This document shows, in pieces, positions 52,075 through 61,797 of a stretch of 64,000 bases of DNA (its first letter is position 1; each line of letters begins with the position of its first letter). The DNA comes from JAGVSZ01 sp963747775 (GTDB lineage: Bacteria; Pseudomonadota; Gammaproteobacteria; Burkholderiales; SG8-39): NCBI GenBank assembly GCA_963747775.1, contig CAVVGT010000011.1, positions 328,314 through 392,313 of the forward strand. The letters are read 5' to 3'. Below the pieces are notes generated by a model. That model searched no databases. It saw only the letters and a program-made list of their open reading frames with translations, and was not told the origin of the DNA. The translations under genes were made by a program, and so were the position numbers.

Positions 52075-54222
52075 GTGCTGAACGTACTGATACCGATCGT
52101 ATTGGCCGGTCTACTCACCGCCGCGTCTTCCCTGATGATCGCGCAGCAGGCCAACGCTCCGCGCAATCCATTTGGAGGCGATGGCGGTGGTCAGGCGGCC
52201 GGGCAGCGGTTGTTCGATCAGACCTGCCAGACCTGTCATGGCCCTGGCGGCCGAGGTGACAGCGCCCCGGCGCTGAATGCCGGCAACTTTGTCCACGGTA
52301 ACAGCGACAGCGATCTCTATCGCACGATCCAGAACGGTGTGGCTGGCAGCCAGATGCCGTCGTTCAGGCGGCTGAGCGATGTCGAACTGTGGCAGCTCGT
52401 GGCTTACCTTCGCTCACTGAGCACACCATCCGATCCCCGTCGTCGGCTGGTTGTGGCGACGACGCGCGATGGGCGGGAGGTCCGCGGCATTCGTCTCAAC
52501 GAGGACACCTTCACAGTGCAGGTGATGGATGCCGATGGGCAGCTTCACGTTCTCGACAAAATGACGATCGTGACCCTACGAGAGGAATCCACGCTCGTTC
52601 GACCGACCGACTACGTCAGTCGATCGTCCACGCCGACACCGAACCGCGCAGCGAGGAATGCGGGTGTGACGGTGGATCGGTTGGTGAACGCAGCTGCCGA
52701 GCCACACAACTGGTTGATGTACTGGGGCGACTACCAGGGCACTCATTATTCGGCGTTGAAGCAGATCGACGCGACCAATGTGCAGCGTCTGCAGGCGATA
52801 TGGGCGTTGCCTCTGCCGGGCGAATCGGTGCTCGAAGTCACTCCCCTGGTCGTCGATGGCGTGATGTATGTGAGCCAGCCGGGATCGACCTTTGCGCTCG
52901 ACGCGCAAACCGGACGGCAGATCTGGCGATCGGATCGCGCCCGGAAGGTGGTGAATCCCGACGAGATCAACAAGTTCAATCGCGGCGTGGCCGTACTCGA
53001 TCGCCGGTTGTTCGTCGGCACGCTTGATGCCGCGCTGGTGGCGCTCGATGCCAGTACCGGAGAGACGCTCTGGGAAACACAGGTCGCCGACTCGATGTTG
53101 GGCTACAGCATCACGAGCGCGCCACTCGTCGTAAAGGACAAGGTCATTGTTGGCGTGTCGGGTGGGGAGTTCGGCGCGCGCGGATTTCTCGACGCCTACG
53201 ATGCGGCCACCGGTAAGCGCGCCTGGCGGTGGTTTGCGGTGCCCGGTCCCGGAGAGTTTGGCCACGACACATGGGCTGGAGACAGTTGGAAGCTCGGCGG
53301 CGCACCGACTTGGCTGACAGGCTCGTACGATCCGGCGCTGAACCTCCTCTATTGGACCATCGGTAATCCCGGGCCGCAGATCGATCGCTCGGTTCGCGGC
53401 GACCGCGAGAATCTGTTCAGCGACTCGGTAGTCGCACTCGATCCGGATACTGGTCAGCGCCGGTGGCACTATCAATTCACGCCCAACGATGGACACGACT
53501 GGGATTCCTGCCAGGACGTCGTCCTCGTGGATCGTGAGTGGCGTGGCCAGCGACGCAAGCTGATGCTGCACGCCGATCGCAACGGCATCTTGTATGTGCT
53601 CGATCGCGCCACCGGAGAGTTCTTGTCGGGGACGCCGTTCGTCTACGTGAATTGGAATTCAGGATTCGACGCGAGCGGCCGCCCGCTCCTCGTGCCTGGC
53701 TGGAACTCGAGCGCGGATGGCAGCTTCTATGTCTATCCCACGATCGGTGGCGCCACCAACTTTCAGGCGCCGTCATACAGTCCGAGCACGGGCTGGATCT
53801 ATCTTCAATATGCGGAAAGCGGCCAGCGCTACGTCAGCACGCCACAGACCTACGAGGCGGGGAAGTTGTACATCGGGCGCACAACGCCGGTGGGTCCGGA
53901 TATTGGTCCCAAGCCGGGTGAGCCTGGTCGATCGTTCGGTATCAAGGCGCTCGACCCAGCCAACGGCCAAACCATGTGGGACTTCAAGATCTTGCAGCGC
54001 TCATTGGCCACGGGTGTGCTCGCCACCGCCGGCGATGTCGTATTCAGCGCAATCCGGGACGGCAATTTTGTCGCGCTCGATGCCCGGACCGGCAAGTATC
54101 TCTGGCACTTCCAGACCGGAGCGAACATCGCCGCCTCACCGATGAGTTATTCAGTGAGTGACCGCCAGTTCGTCGCCATTGCGGCTGGCAACACGCTGTA
54201 CGCCTTCGCTCTTCCGCGATGA
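52075..54222 (+). CDS. Exported PQQ-dependent dehydrogenase with an N-terminal cytochrome c domain
   Basis: A 715-residue protein from GTG 52075. A signal peptide (LIPIVLAGLLTAASSLMIAQ) is followed by a cytochrome c domain with one haem site CQTCH (residues of about 50-55) and an axial Met in MPSFRRL. A DUF-like beta segment precedes an eight-bladed quinoprotein propeller (HNWLMYWGDYQGTHYSALKQ, FTPNDGHDWDSCQD). Most quinohaemoproteins carry the haem at the C-terminus; here it is N-terminal. Substrate probably an alcohol or aldehyde; the electron path would be PQQ to haem to a downstream carrier. Confidence 0.9.
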   Translation: MLNVLIPIVLAGLLTAASSLMIAQQANAPRNPFGGDGGGQAAGQRLFDQTCQTCHGPGGRGDSAPALNAGNFVHGNSDSDLYRTIQNGVAGSQMPSFRRLSDVELWQLVAYLRSLSTPSDPRRRLVVATTRDGREVRGIRLNEDTFTVQVMDADGQLHVLDKMTIVTLREESTLVRPTDYVSRSSTPTPNRAARNAGVTVDRLVNAAAEPHNWLMYWGDYQGTHYSALKQIDATNVQRLQAIWALPLPGESVLEVTPLVVDGVMYVSQPGSTFALDAQTGRQIWRSDRARKVVNPDEINKFNRGVAVLDRRLFVGTLDAALVALDASTGETLWETQVADSMLGYSITSAPLVVKDKVIVGVSGGEFGARGFLDAYDAATGKRAWRWFAVPGPGEFGHDTWAGDSWKLGGAPTWLTGSYDPALNLLYWTIGNPGPQIDRSVRGDRENLFSDSVVALDPDTGQRRWHYQFTPNDGHDWDSCQDVVLVDREWRGQRRKLMLHADRNGILYVLDRATGEFLSGTPFVYVNWNSGFDASGRPLLVPGWNSSADGSFYVYPTIGGATNFQAPSYSPSTGWIYLQYAESGQRYVSTPQTYEAGKLYIGRTTPVGPDIGPKPGEPGRSFGIKALDPANGQTMWDFKILQRSLATGVLATAGDVVFSAIRDGNFVALDARTGKYLWHFQTGANIAASPMSYSVSDRQFVAIAAGNTLYAFALPR

Positions 54223-54239
54223 GGCTGGGCGCGTAGTCG

Positions 54240-54980
54240 ATGTCTTCAGCAAAGCTGTACCAGCAGCTCGCCGATTGGTGGCCGCTCATGTCGTCGCCAG
54301 CGGACTACGAGGAGGAGGCGGCGTTCTACGAGGGTGTGCTGATCGAGTCGTGCGAGGGCCAATGCCTCACCGTGCTCGAACTGGGCAGCGGTGGCGGCAA
54401 CAATGCGGTGCACCTGAAGAGACGCTTTTCACTCGTGCTTACCGATCGCTCGCCGCAAATGCTGACCGTGAGCAAGGCGCTCAATCCTGAGCTCGAGCAC
54501 GTCGAAGGCGACATGCGATCGCTCCGGCTGGGCCGCCAGTTCGACGCGGTCTTCGTGCACGATGCCGTCGCCTACATGGCGAGCGAGCGAGACCTGCGGC
54601 AGGCGATGGAGACGGCGTCTGTGCACTGCCGTCCGGGAGGCGCCGTGCTCTTCGCGCCCGATCATGTGCGCGAGACGTTCCAACCGTCGACCGATCATGG
54701 CGGTCACGACGGCGCCGAGCGCGCGCTCCGATATCTGGAATGGACGTGGGACCCGGATCCAACCGACTCCACCTACACCGTGGACTACGCGTATGTCTTA
54801 CGCGAGCGCGACGGCTCGTCCAGGGTCGAGCTGGACCGGCATGTCGAGGGATTGTTTACTCGCGGCGAGTGGCTGCAGTGGCTTCGCGATGCCGGATTTG
54901 ACGCGCGCGTGGTGCCATTCGATCACTCGGAGCTCGAGCCTGGCACCTACGAACTGTTCGCCGGCTGCCGCACGCGTTGA
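54240..54980 (+). CDS. Class I SAM-dependent methyltransferase
   Basis: A 246-residue methyltransferase: SAM motif I VLELGSGGGNNAVHLKRR, acidic motif VLTDRSPQML, motif II VEGDMRSLRLGRQFDAVFVH and a hydrophobic motif III (CRPGGAVLFAPDH). It resembles N- or O-methyltransferases of small molecules; no substrate can be given. It lies 18 bp after the PQQ dehydrogenase stop and may be cotranscribed. Confidence 0.88.
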   Translation: MSSAKLYQQLADWWPLMSSPADYEEEAAFYEGVLIESCEGQCLTVLELGSGGGNNAVHLKRRFSLVLTDRSPQMLTVSKALNPELEHVEGDMRSLRLGRQFDAVFVHDAVAYMASERDLRQAMETASVHCRPGGAVLFAPDHVRETFQPSTDHGGHDGAERALRYLEWTWDPDPTDSTYTVDYAYVLRERDGSSRVELDRHVEGLFTRGEWLQWLRDAGFDARVVPFDHSELEPGTYELFAGCRTR

Positions 54981-55092
54981 GCCATTCGCGCGCCGCCGCC
55001 GACGCCGGAAACCGGGGATCCACGACGGCCGATCCAAGAGCCTCGCTGGGATAGAATCCGCTGCGGTCACGTTCGCGAAGAGAGGGGTGCAG

Positions 55093-56997
55093 ATGAAACC
55101 CGACCGTCGCCGATTCCTGAAGAACGCCGCCACGGGGGCTGCGGCGTTCGTCTCCGCACCGCTTGCGGGGCAGGCGCCTCCGGCACCAGGGCAGCAAGGT
55201 CAATCCTCTCCGACTCCTGACGCCGCACCGGCCAGTCCTGACGTCTACACCACCGATCGGCCCGGCTCCGACTTCATGGTGGACGTGATCAAGTCGCTCG
55301 GCTTCGAGTACGTGGCGGCCAACCCGGGGTCGTCGTTCCGCGCACTGCACGAGTCGCTGATCAATTACGGCGGCAACAAGGCACCCGAACTGCTCACCTG
55401 CTGCCATGAGGAGTCGTCGGTGGCCATGGCGCACGGCTACGCCAAGATCGAAGGCAAGCCGATGATGGTGATGGCTCACGGTACCGTCGGCTTGCAGCAT
55501 GCGGCCATGGCGGTCTACAACGCCTACGCCGACCGCGTCCCCGTCTACATCGTCCTTGGCAACGTGCTCGACGCGCAGTGGCGTCGCAGCGATGTGGAGT
55601 GGACCCACGCTGTGCAGGATTGTGCGGCGATGGTGCGCGACTGCATCAAGTGGGACGACACACCGGTGTCGCTGGGCCACTTCGCCGAATCAGGCGTCCG
55701 CGCCTACAAGATCGCCATGACGCCGCCGCACGGCCCCGTCATCCTCGTGGCTGACGCGACCATGCAGGAGGAGCCGATTCCGGAGGGCGAGCGCCGGAGC
55801 TTGCGCGTGCCGAAGCTGGCGATTGGTTCTCCTCCGGCCGGAGACGGCGGCGCCGTTGCCGAACTGGCGCGGTTGCTCGTCGCCGCAGACAATCCGGTGA
55901 TCATCACCGGCCGGGCGGCCCGGACGCCGAGCGGGCTGCCGCTGATGATCGAGCTGGCTGAGTTGCTCCAGGCGCCGGTGCGGGATCCGGCATTCGTCCA
56001 GCGCATGAACTTTCCCAGCCGGCATCGCCTTCGCGGCGGCAACGTCGCCGACGCCGATCTGGTGCTCGGTCTCGAGGTGCCGGATTTCTATCAGCAGGTG
56101 AACGCGCTCACACCCATCAACCGGATGGGGATGACGTCCAGGCGCTTGACCAAGCCCGGCACCAAGATTGCCACCGTTTCATCCATGGAGCTGCTGACCA
56201 AGAGCAACTACCAGGACTTTGGACGCTACAACGAAGTCGATCTCGCGATTACCGCCGACGCGGAAGCGACGCTGCCAGCGCTCATCGAGCAGTGCCGGCG
56301 CTTGATCACTCCTGAGCGCCGGCGCGTGTTCGACGCTCGTGGCGCGCGCTTGGAGGCCGCCGCTAAGGAGGCGCTCGAGCAGAACATTGAACAGGCGGCG
56401 TACGGCTGGGATGCGAGCCCCATCTCCACTGCACGCCTATCGGCCGAAATCTGGAATCAGATCAAGAGCGAAGACTGGTCACTGGTCTCGGACGCCAACT
56501 TCATCAACTTCTGGCCGCTCAAGCTCTGGGACTTCACCAGGCACTACCAGTACATCGGCTGGTCCGGGGCGTACGGGATCGGCTACGGCGCACCGGCGGC
56601 CGTGGGCGCCGCGCTCGCCAATCGCAAGCACGGCCGGCTGAGCGTCAACATCCAGTGCGACGGCGATCTCAACTACGCGCCGGGCGTGTTGTGGACGGCG
56701 GCGCATCATCGTATTCCGCTCCTCACTGTGATGCACAACAACCGGGCCTATCACCAAGAGCGGATGTTCGTCGCCGACATGGCGGCACGCGCCAATCGTG
56801 ACGTGAGCCGATCGAGCATCGGCAACGAGCTTGCCGATCCGTTCATCGACTACGCTTCGCTGGCGAAGGCGTACGGTGTGTTCGGCGTCGGTCCGATCGA
56901 AAACCCGAACGACCTTGGTCCCGCGTTGAAACGTGCCATCGAGGTCGTCAAGCGCGGGGACCCGGCGCTGGTGGATGTGATCACGCAGGGACGTTGA
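55093..56997 (+). CDS. Tat-exported thiamine-diphosphate-dependent enzyme (acetolactate synthase fold)
   Basis: A 634-residue ThDP enzyme with a twin-arginine signal (DRRRFLKNAATGAAAFVSAP, residues 4-23) and a Gln/Pro/Ala-rich linker to about residue 50. PYR domain: Glu of the CHEESSVAMAHGYAKIEG motif. Middle domain: NPVIITGRAAR. PP domain: SVNIQCDGDLNYAPGVLW ending HNNRAYHQE, the GDG...NN Mg-ThDP site. It would decarboxylate or ligate a 2-keto acid or thiol-type substrate outside the cytoplasm, folded with cofactor before export. A cytochrome c gene follows, suggesting an electron acceptor. Confidence 0.87.
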   Translation: MKPDRRRFLKNAATGAAAFVSAPLAGQAPPAPGQQGQSSPTPDAAPASPDVYTTDRPGSDFMVDVIKSLGFEYVAANPGSSFRALHESLINYGGNKAPELLTCCHEESSVAMAHGYAKIEGKPMMVMAHGTVGLQHAAMAVYNAYADRVPVYIVLGNVLDAQWRRSDVEWTHAVQDCAAMVRDCIKWDDTPVSLGHFAESGVRAYKIAMTPPHGPVILVADATMQEEPIPEGERRSLRVPKLAIGSPPAGDGGAVAELARLLVAADNPVIITGRAARTPSGLPLMIELAELLQAPVRDPAFVQRMNFPSRHRLRGGNVADADLVLGLEVPDFYQQVNALTPINRMGMTSRRLTKPGTKIATVSSMELLTKSNYQDFGRYNEVDLAITADAEATLPALIEQCRRLITPERRRVFDARGARLEAAAKEALEQNIEQAAYGWDASPISTARLSAEIWNQIKSEDWSLVSDANFINFWPLKLWDFTRHYQYIGWSGAYGIGYGAPAAVGAALANRKHGRLSVNIQCDGDLNYAPGVLWTAAHHRIPLLTVMHNNRAYHQERMFVADMAARANRDVSRSSIGNELADPFIDYASLAKAYGVFGVGPIENPNDLGPALKRAIEVVKRGDPALVDVITQGR

Positions 56998-57100
<103 letters not shown>

Positions 57101-57110
57101 AAGAGGTGAC

Positions 57111-57509
57111 ATGAAAATAACGGGCGCCATTGTCGGTTTCGGGCTGGCGAGTGTGCTCTCGACATTGTCGCTAGCGCAGACGCCGGCGCCTACTGCTCCG
57201 GTGGCCGCTCAAGCCGCGGCTGGGAGCGTCGAGAACGGCAAGCGCGTGTTCATGAAAGAGACGTGCTTCTTCTGTCATGGAACAGTGGGGCAGGGCGCTG
57301 GCGCCACCGGCGCGCGAATTGGTCCGCCGTCGCGCAATCTTGCCGGTTTCATTCGCTACATTCGACGCCCGGCTGGTGCGATGCCGGCGTTCACCGAGAA
57401 GGTGATATCCGATCAGGACCTGACCGACGTTTACGCTTACCTGCGAAGCATCCCGGCGTCCAAGCCGACCAAGGACATTCCGCTGCTGCAGCAACTGAAG
57501 CAGCCGTGA
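57111..57509 (+). CDS. Exported monohaem cytochrome c
   Basis: A 132-residue protein with a signal peptide (IVGFGLASVLSTLSLAQ), a Pro/Ala linker, one haem motif CFFCH and a probable axial Met in AGAMPAFTEKV. It is a class I cytochrome c. It follows the exported ThDP enzyme and is coupled to the next gene by a 4 bp overlap, so the three probably form one unit: periplasmic oxidation plus an electron carrier. Confidence 0.93.
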   Translation: MKITGAIVGFGLASVLSTLSLAQTPAPTAPVAAQAAAGSVENGKRVFMKETCFFCHGTVGQGAGATGARIGPPSRNLAGFIRYIRRPAGAMPAFTEKVISDQDLTDVYAYLRSIPASKPTKDIPLLQQLKQP

Positions 57510-57997
57510 GTCTCGACGACAGTCGTGGCGACAAACCTGTAGATTTGTCGAGGCAAACTGCCAACTCGGCGGTTACGTCGCTGTTTGGATTCCTGCTGCA
57601 AATCGGGTCGCTTGCGGGCCTGGCGCTGACGCTGTCGCTGTCAGCCTGGCGGCTGCCGGTGATTGCCGTTCAGGTGGCGGCGTTCGCGCTGATGGTCTGG
57701 GCGCGAATGACGTTTGGCATGCGCAGCTTTCACGCTGAAGCGACGCCGACGGCTGGCGGAGTCGTGACCACGGGTCCGTACCGGTACGTCCGTCATCCGA
57801 TCTACGCGGCGATCCTCCTGTTTCTGTTGACCGGCGCCGTCGCACACCCGTCGGTCACCAGTGCGATCTTTGCGAGCACCGCAGTCATCGGCACCGCGAT
57901 GCGCATCATCATGGAGGAGAGGCTGATGCGTGAACGTTACCCGGAGTACGCAGCCTACGCCGCGAAAACGGCGCGCGTCGTCCCATTTCTGATTTAG
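57506..57997 (+). CDS. Isoprenylcysteine carboxyl methyltransferase-like membrane protein
   Basis: A 163-residue membrane protein from GTG 57506: three to four hydrophobic helices and the ICMT/PEMT signature TTGPYRYVRHPIYAAILL plus EERLMRERYPEYAAYAAKT near the C-terminus. Such bacterial proteins methylate lipids or small molecules; the substrate is unknown. It overlaps the cytochrome gene (GTGA). Confidence 0.85.
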   Translation: MSLDDSRGDKPVDLSRQTANSAVTSLFGFLLQIGSLAGLALTLSLSAWRLPVIAVQVAAFALMVWARMTFGMRSFHAEATPTAGGVVTTGPYRYVRHPIYAAILLFLLTGAVAHPSVTSAIFASTAVIGTAMRIIMEERLMRERYPEYAAYAAKTARVVPFLI

Positions 57998-58029
57998 GGC
58001 GAGTCACAAACACAGCCTGCCTCGCTGAC

Positions 58030-58125
58030 CAGCCTCCGCTGAAGCTACGGCGGTCCGCCGAAGCATTTTGCGAAGGCGGAAGCTCGTCGTTGACAGATGA
58101 GCGAAGGCGGGCGAACGGCGATTAG
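58030..58125. repeat. Composite dispersed hairpin element
   Basis: Two parts lie side by side: cctccgctgaagctacggcgg with ccgccgaagcattttgcgaagg (58033-58080; relative of 31781-31827), then aagctcgtcgttgacagat leading into GAGCGAAGGCGGG (word 58099-58110). Both fold into imperfect hairpins. The gap holds no gene; words cgaacggcgattagcgaacag follow to the thyX-like start. Confidence 0.85.
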
Positions 58126-58155
58126 CGAACAGCCGTATAATTCACTCCTCTCTTC

Positions 58156-59703
58156 ATGCCCACGCTCGCTCTGGCGACCGCGCATCCGAAAGTCACACTG
58201 CGAAGCTCACCGGCGGTGCCGTACGACGGCGCCATTGCGGCTGCGCGCACGTGCTATTCGCCACGGGTCATCGGCCGCGAAGAAATCACCGACAAACAGC
58301 GAGACTCGATCGGGCCGTTGACCTTTGATGGCGGACACCACACCGTCTTTCAACATGCGCACTTCGAGTTTGGGCTCGAGAACATCTCGCGCCAGTTCGT
58401 GTGGAGCTTTCTCCACTCATATCCCTTCTACAACTCCGAGCAGTCGAGCCAGCGCTACGTCAAGCTGAACGAGCCCAGAGCGTTCGTCCCGCCGCTCTCG
58501 GGCGAGGCGCTCGATGTCTTCGAGCGCGCGGTGCTGTCCGCGTGGGACTCGTACGCCGAGCTGTCGGCGCTTCTCAAGGACGATGCCTGGGCGATCTTGA
58601 AGGAGCTGCGCTACGTTCGCCCGACCAATAGCGCCGCGCGGCTCAAGGCGGTCGAACGCGAGGCTGAAAAGAAGGCGATCGAGACCGCGCGCTACGTCAT
58701 TCCGATCGCGGCGTTCACTTCGATGGTGCACACCATCTCGGGCATCGTGCTGCACCGGCTGAACCGGATGCGCCATTCGGGTGACGTGCCGTACGAAGCG
58801 GCGATGATCATCGGCGCGATGGTCGATCTCGTGAAGGAGATCGACCCGATGTTCTTCGACAAGATCGGCCTGGCGACCCTCGACCGAGAGGACTTGCCCG
58901 AGACCGATTTTCCCAAACCGCGCGCCTCGGGGGACGAGTTTGCGTCGGAGTTCGATCGCCGCCTCGGCAATCGCGTGTCGCGCCTGCGCGACTGGTCGGC
59001 CGGCGCCGAGCGCGTCGTCGCCGACGCCGTGCGCGCCACGTTTGGCTTGAGCACCGCCGAGATGAACGACGCCGAGGCGATCGATCGGGTGATGAACCCG
59101 AAGCGCAACGTCTATCGTGCCGACATGCTCGATGTCGCCTATCACTCGCCGATGATGCGGGCGCTGCATCACGCCAGCTATGTGTTCGAGAAGCGTCTCA
59201 GCCACACCGCCGACTCTCAGGATCAGCGGCACCGGATGGTGCCGGCGTCGCGGCCGATGATGACGCTGGCCGACACACGCCAGCCAGACTACGTGACGCC
59301 GCGGCTGATTCGTCAGAATGCCGAGGCTCAGGCGGTCTACGACCGCGCCATGGTGGACGCGTGGAAGGCGAAGAATCGCCTGCTCGAGCTTGGCGTGCCA
59401 CTCGAGCACGCGCTCTACGTTCTGCCCAACGCCAAGGCGCTGCGGCTGGTCGAATCCGGATCGTTCATCGCCCTGCAGCACAAGTGGACGCTGCGCACTT
59501 GCTTCAACGCGCAGGAAGAAATCTATCTGGCGTCGATGGACGAGATTTCGCAGGTGAAGGCGGTTCATCCACAGCTCGGCGAGTTCCTCGGCCCGCCCTG
59601 CGTTCTACGCAACGGGATCGTGACACCGCGCTGCACCGAAGGCACCCACTTCTGCGGCGTGCCTGTCTGGCAATCCTTCCCGAAGGCTGAGCGGCGCCTC
59701 TAG
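58156..59703 (+). CDS. Tandem ThyX-domain protein (flavin-dependent thymidylate synthase family)
   Basis: A 515-residue protein made of two ThyX-like halves. The first has GHHTVFQHAHFEFGLENISR and the ThyX-type segment SFLHSYPFYNSEQSSQRYVK; the second has RALHHASYVFEKRLSHT and QDQRHRMVPASRP. Canonical ThyX is about 220-250 residues with RHRxxSxNExSxR; here the first half departs from that (RQFVWSF) and the second has lost the NE part. It may still bind FAD and dUMP or have a changed role. No other thymidylate synthase is in the window. Confidence 0.8.
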   Translation: MPTLALATAHPKVTLRSSPAVPYDGAIAAARTCYSPRVIGREEITDKQRDSIGPLTFDGGHHTVFQHAHFEFGLENISRQFVWSFLHSYPFYNSEQSSQRYVKLNEPRAFVPPLSGEALDVFERAVLSAWDSYAELSALLKDDAWAILKELRYVRPTNSAARLKAVEREAEKKAIETARYVIPIAAFTSMVHTISGIVLHRLNRMRHSGDVPYEAAMIIGAMVDLVKEIDPMFFDKIGLATLDREDLPETDFPKPRASGDEFASEFDRRLGNRVSRLRDWSAGAERVVADAVRATFGLSTAEMNDAEAIDRVMNPKRNVYRADMLDVAYHSPMMRALHHASYVFEKRLSHTADSQDQRHRMVPASRPMMTLADTRQPDYVTPRLIRQNAEAQAVYDRAMVDAWKAKNRLLELGVPLEHALYVLPNAKALRLVESGSFIALQHKWTLRTCFNAQEEIYLASMDEISQVKAVHPQLGEFLGPPCVLRNGIVTPRCTEGTHFCGVPVWQSFPKAERRL

Positions 59704-59795
59704 AAAAGTTCCATGGTTCCAGGCTTCCAAAGTTCCAAAGTTCTTACCGCGTCGGACTGAACCCTGGAACCTTGGAACCCCTGAACCCTGGAACC
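59704..59795. repeat. aGTTCCa and GGAACc inverted word arrays
   Basis: gttcca words (59706-59742) are followed by the inverse ggaacc words (59763-59795), so the gap can fold into a long hairpin. The last words sit directly before or in the start of the phosphatidylcholine synthase gene. Confidence 0.85.
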
Positions 59796-60479
59796 TTGAT
59801 TGCCTGGATCGCGCATCTCTACACGGCAAGCGGCGCGCTGCTCGCTCTGGTGGCGACTATCGCGATCGTTGACGGTGATTTCAGATCCGCATTTCTCGCG
59901 CTGCTCGCCGCCACCTTTGTCGATGCCACCGACGGCTGGCTGGCACGCGCCGTCCGCGTCAAAGAGCGCATTCCGCACTACGACGGCGCCCGTCTCGACG
60001 ACATCGTCGACTACCTCACCTACGTCTTCGTTCCTGTTTTGCTGATGTGGCGGGCCGGCATGTTGCCGGCGCAGGGAGGTCTATGGGTGGCTGGTGCGGT
60101 GCTGATTGCCAGCGCTTATGGATTCGGACAGGCTGATGCCAAGGTCGTGACGTCTGACTACTTCTTCACCGGCTTCCCGTCCTACTGGAACATCGTTGCT
60201 CTCTATCTCTTCGTGTTGCAGCTCGGATCGACAACTAACGCAACGATTCTGATCGTTTGTGCGTGTGCTCGTCTTCGTGCCGCTGCGCTACGTCTATCCC
60301 TCGCGCACACGCGTGCTCCGAGTACCCACCGTTCTGCTATGCGCTATCTGGGCGCGCGTTGTTGTGCGTGGTGGTATGGCGCTTACCGGCCACCGACGGC
60401 CCGTGGCTGAAGCCTGTCGCTCGTGTTTCCGATCTACTACGTGGCTCTGTCACTATGGCTCCACTTCAGGAACCACTAG
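59796..60479 (+). pseudogene. pcs: Phosphatidylcholine synthase (CDP-alcohol phosphatidyltransferase), frameshifted 3' half
   Basis: The first about 155 residues (TTG start near 59796) are a clear Pcs: LIAWIAHLYTASGALLALVA, the CDP-alcohol motif DATDGWLARAVRV then GARLDDIVDYLTYV, and FTGFPSYWNIVALYLFVL. After about 60260 the homologous parts VRVLVFVPLRYVYPSRTRVL, VVVWRLPATDGPWLKPVA and FPIYYVALSLWLHFRNH lie in three different frames, ending at a TAG at 60477-60479. It would condense CDP-diacylglycerol with choline. The intact catalytic motif argues for recent damage or sequencing indels. Confidence 0.8.
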
Positions 60480-60486
60480 CACCAAC

Positions 60487-60618
60487 CCCTGGCACCCTCC
60501 TTCGCTCATTTGACAATCGTTGGAGCTTCGGAGGGCAAGCTCTTGGCACCTGGCACTTGGCACCTGGCACCTTGTCTGCACCCACCCTGGCACCTTTGGC
60601 ACCTGGCACCCTGGCACC
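60487..60618. repeat. TGGCACC tandem words with a dispersed element copy
   Basis: ctggcaccctcc opens a copy of the dispersed element (60492-60540, inverse of 52010-52064 with a few differences), then about nine ggcacct/ggcaccttgg words run to 60618. The array ends just before the MFS gene's ATG. Confidence 0.9.
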
Positions 60619-60624
60619 TTATTC

Positions 60625-61797
60625 ATGTCGCCGTTAGTCATCATCTTCGTCACCGTCTTCATCGACCTGCTCGGCTTCGGCATCATCATTCCGCTGCTTC
60701 CGTTCTATGCCGAATCGTTTGGCGCCACGGCACTGACGGTCGGTCTGCTCGGCACCAGCTTCTCGCTGATGCAGTTCGTCTTCTCGCCGATCTGGGGACG
60801 GCTATCGGACCGCGTCGGACGCAAGCCGATCATCCTGCTCGGACTCATGGGCTCGTGCGTTTCGTATCTCATGATGGCGCTGGCCACTACGCTGCCGCTC
60901 GTCTTTCTCGCACGCATCGTCGGCGGCATCGCCGGCGCGAACATTCCAACCGCACAGGCCTATATCGCCGACCTCACCACCCCGGAGAATCGTGCCAAGG
61001 GTATGGGAATGGTGGGCGCGGCATTCGGGATGGGATTCATCTTTGGTCCCGCGCTTGGCGGCCTGCTCAGCCGCTTTGGACCGTCGGTGCCGATGTGGTT
61101 TGCATCGGCACTGTGTCTGCTCAACTTCACCGCGGCGTTGTTTTTGCTGCCCGAGTCGCGCGCGGTTGCGCAGCGAGCGCCAGGTCGTGGCCGGCTCGAA
61201 GTGTTTCGCCGGGCGATGACGCATCCGCAACTGGCGCTGCTGTTGTCGCTCTATTTCCTGGTGACGATGGCGTTCTCAGGATTCGAGGCGACGTTCGCGC
61301 TCTTCGGCGAGCGTCGGTTTGGCTTTACCGCCGCCACCATCGGATTGGTTTTCACCTTTATCGGGACGATCCTGGCCATCGTCCAAGGTTTCATCGTCGG
61401 AAGGGTCGTCAAGCGGGTCGGCGAGGCGCAGCTGATTCCCGCCGCGATTTTTCTCATCGCGCTCAGCATCGGCCTGGTGCCATTCTCGTTCACGGTCCCG
61501 ATGCTTTTCGTGTCCGTGGGCATCCTGGCGGTGGGCATGGGCTTCAACAGCCCGGCAATGTCGTCGATGGTGTCGCGCCTTTCGGATCCTAACGAGCAAG
61601 GCGGCATCTTGGGATTGGCCTCCTCTCTTGCCAGCCTCGGCCGAGTGGTCGGTCCAGCGTGGGGAGGTTTCCTCTTCGATCGTTTCGGCATGACCGTGCC
61701 GTATTTGAGCGCGGCGGCGATGATGCTGTTGGCCTTCGTCGTGTCGTTCGTCGGCCTGCGTGGCGTTGACATCAAGCGAGCCGAGGCGGCCCGTTGA
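60625..61797 (+). CDS. MFS drug:H+ antiporter-type transporter (TetA-like)
   Basis: A 390-residue MFS protein with about 12 helices. The start FIDLLGFGIIIPLLPFYAES and motif A GRLSDRVGRKPIILLG are typical of the TetA/Bcr-like DHA1 group. Motif C-like GPALGGLLSRFG is in helix 5. It probably exports a hydrophobic compound; no regulator is adjacent. I used the ATG at 60625; the frame extends upstream only through the tandem repeat. Confidence 0.9.
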   Translation: MSPLVIIFVTVFIDLLGFGIIIPLLPFYAESFGATALTVGLLGTSFSLMQFVFSPIWGRLSDRVGRKPIILLGLMGSCVSYLMMALATTLPLVFLARIVGGIAGANIPTAQAYIADLTTPENRAKGMGMVGAAFGMGFIFGPALGGLLSRFGPSVPMWFASALCLLNFTAALFLLPESRAVAQRAPGRGRLEVFRRAMTHPQLALLLSLYFLVTMAFSGFEATFALFGERRFGFTAATIGLVFTFIGTILAIVQGFIVGRVVKRVGEAQLIPAAIFLIALSIGLVPFSFTVPMLFVSVGILAVGMGFNSPAMSSMVSRLSDPNEQGGILGLASSLASLGRVVGPAWGGFLFDRFGMTVPYLSAAAMMLLAFVVSFVGLRGVDIKRAEAAR

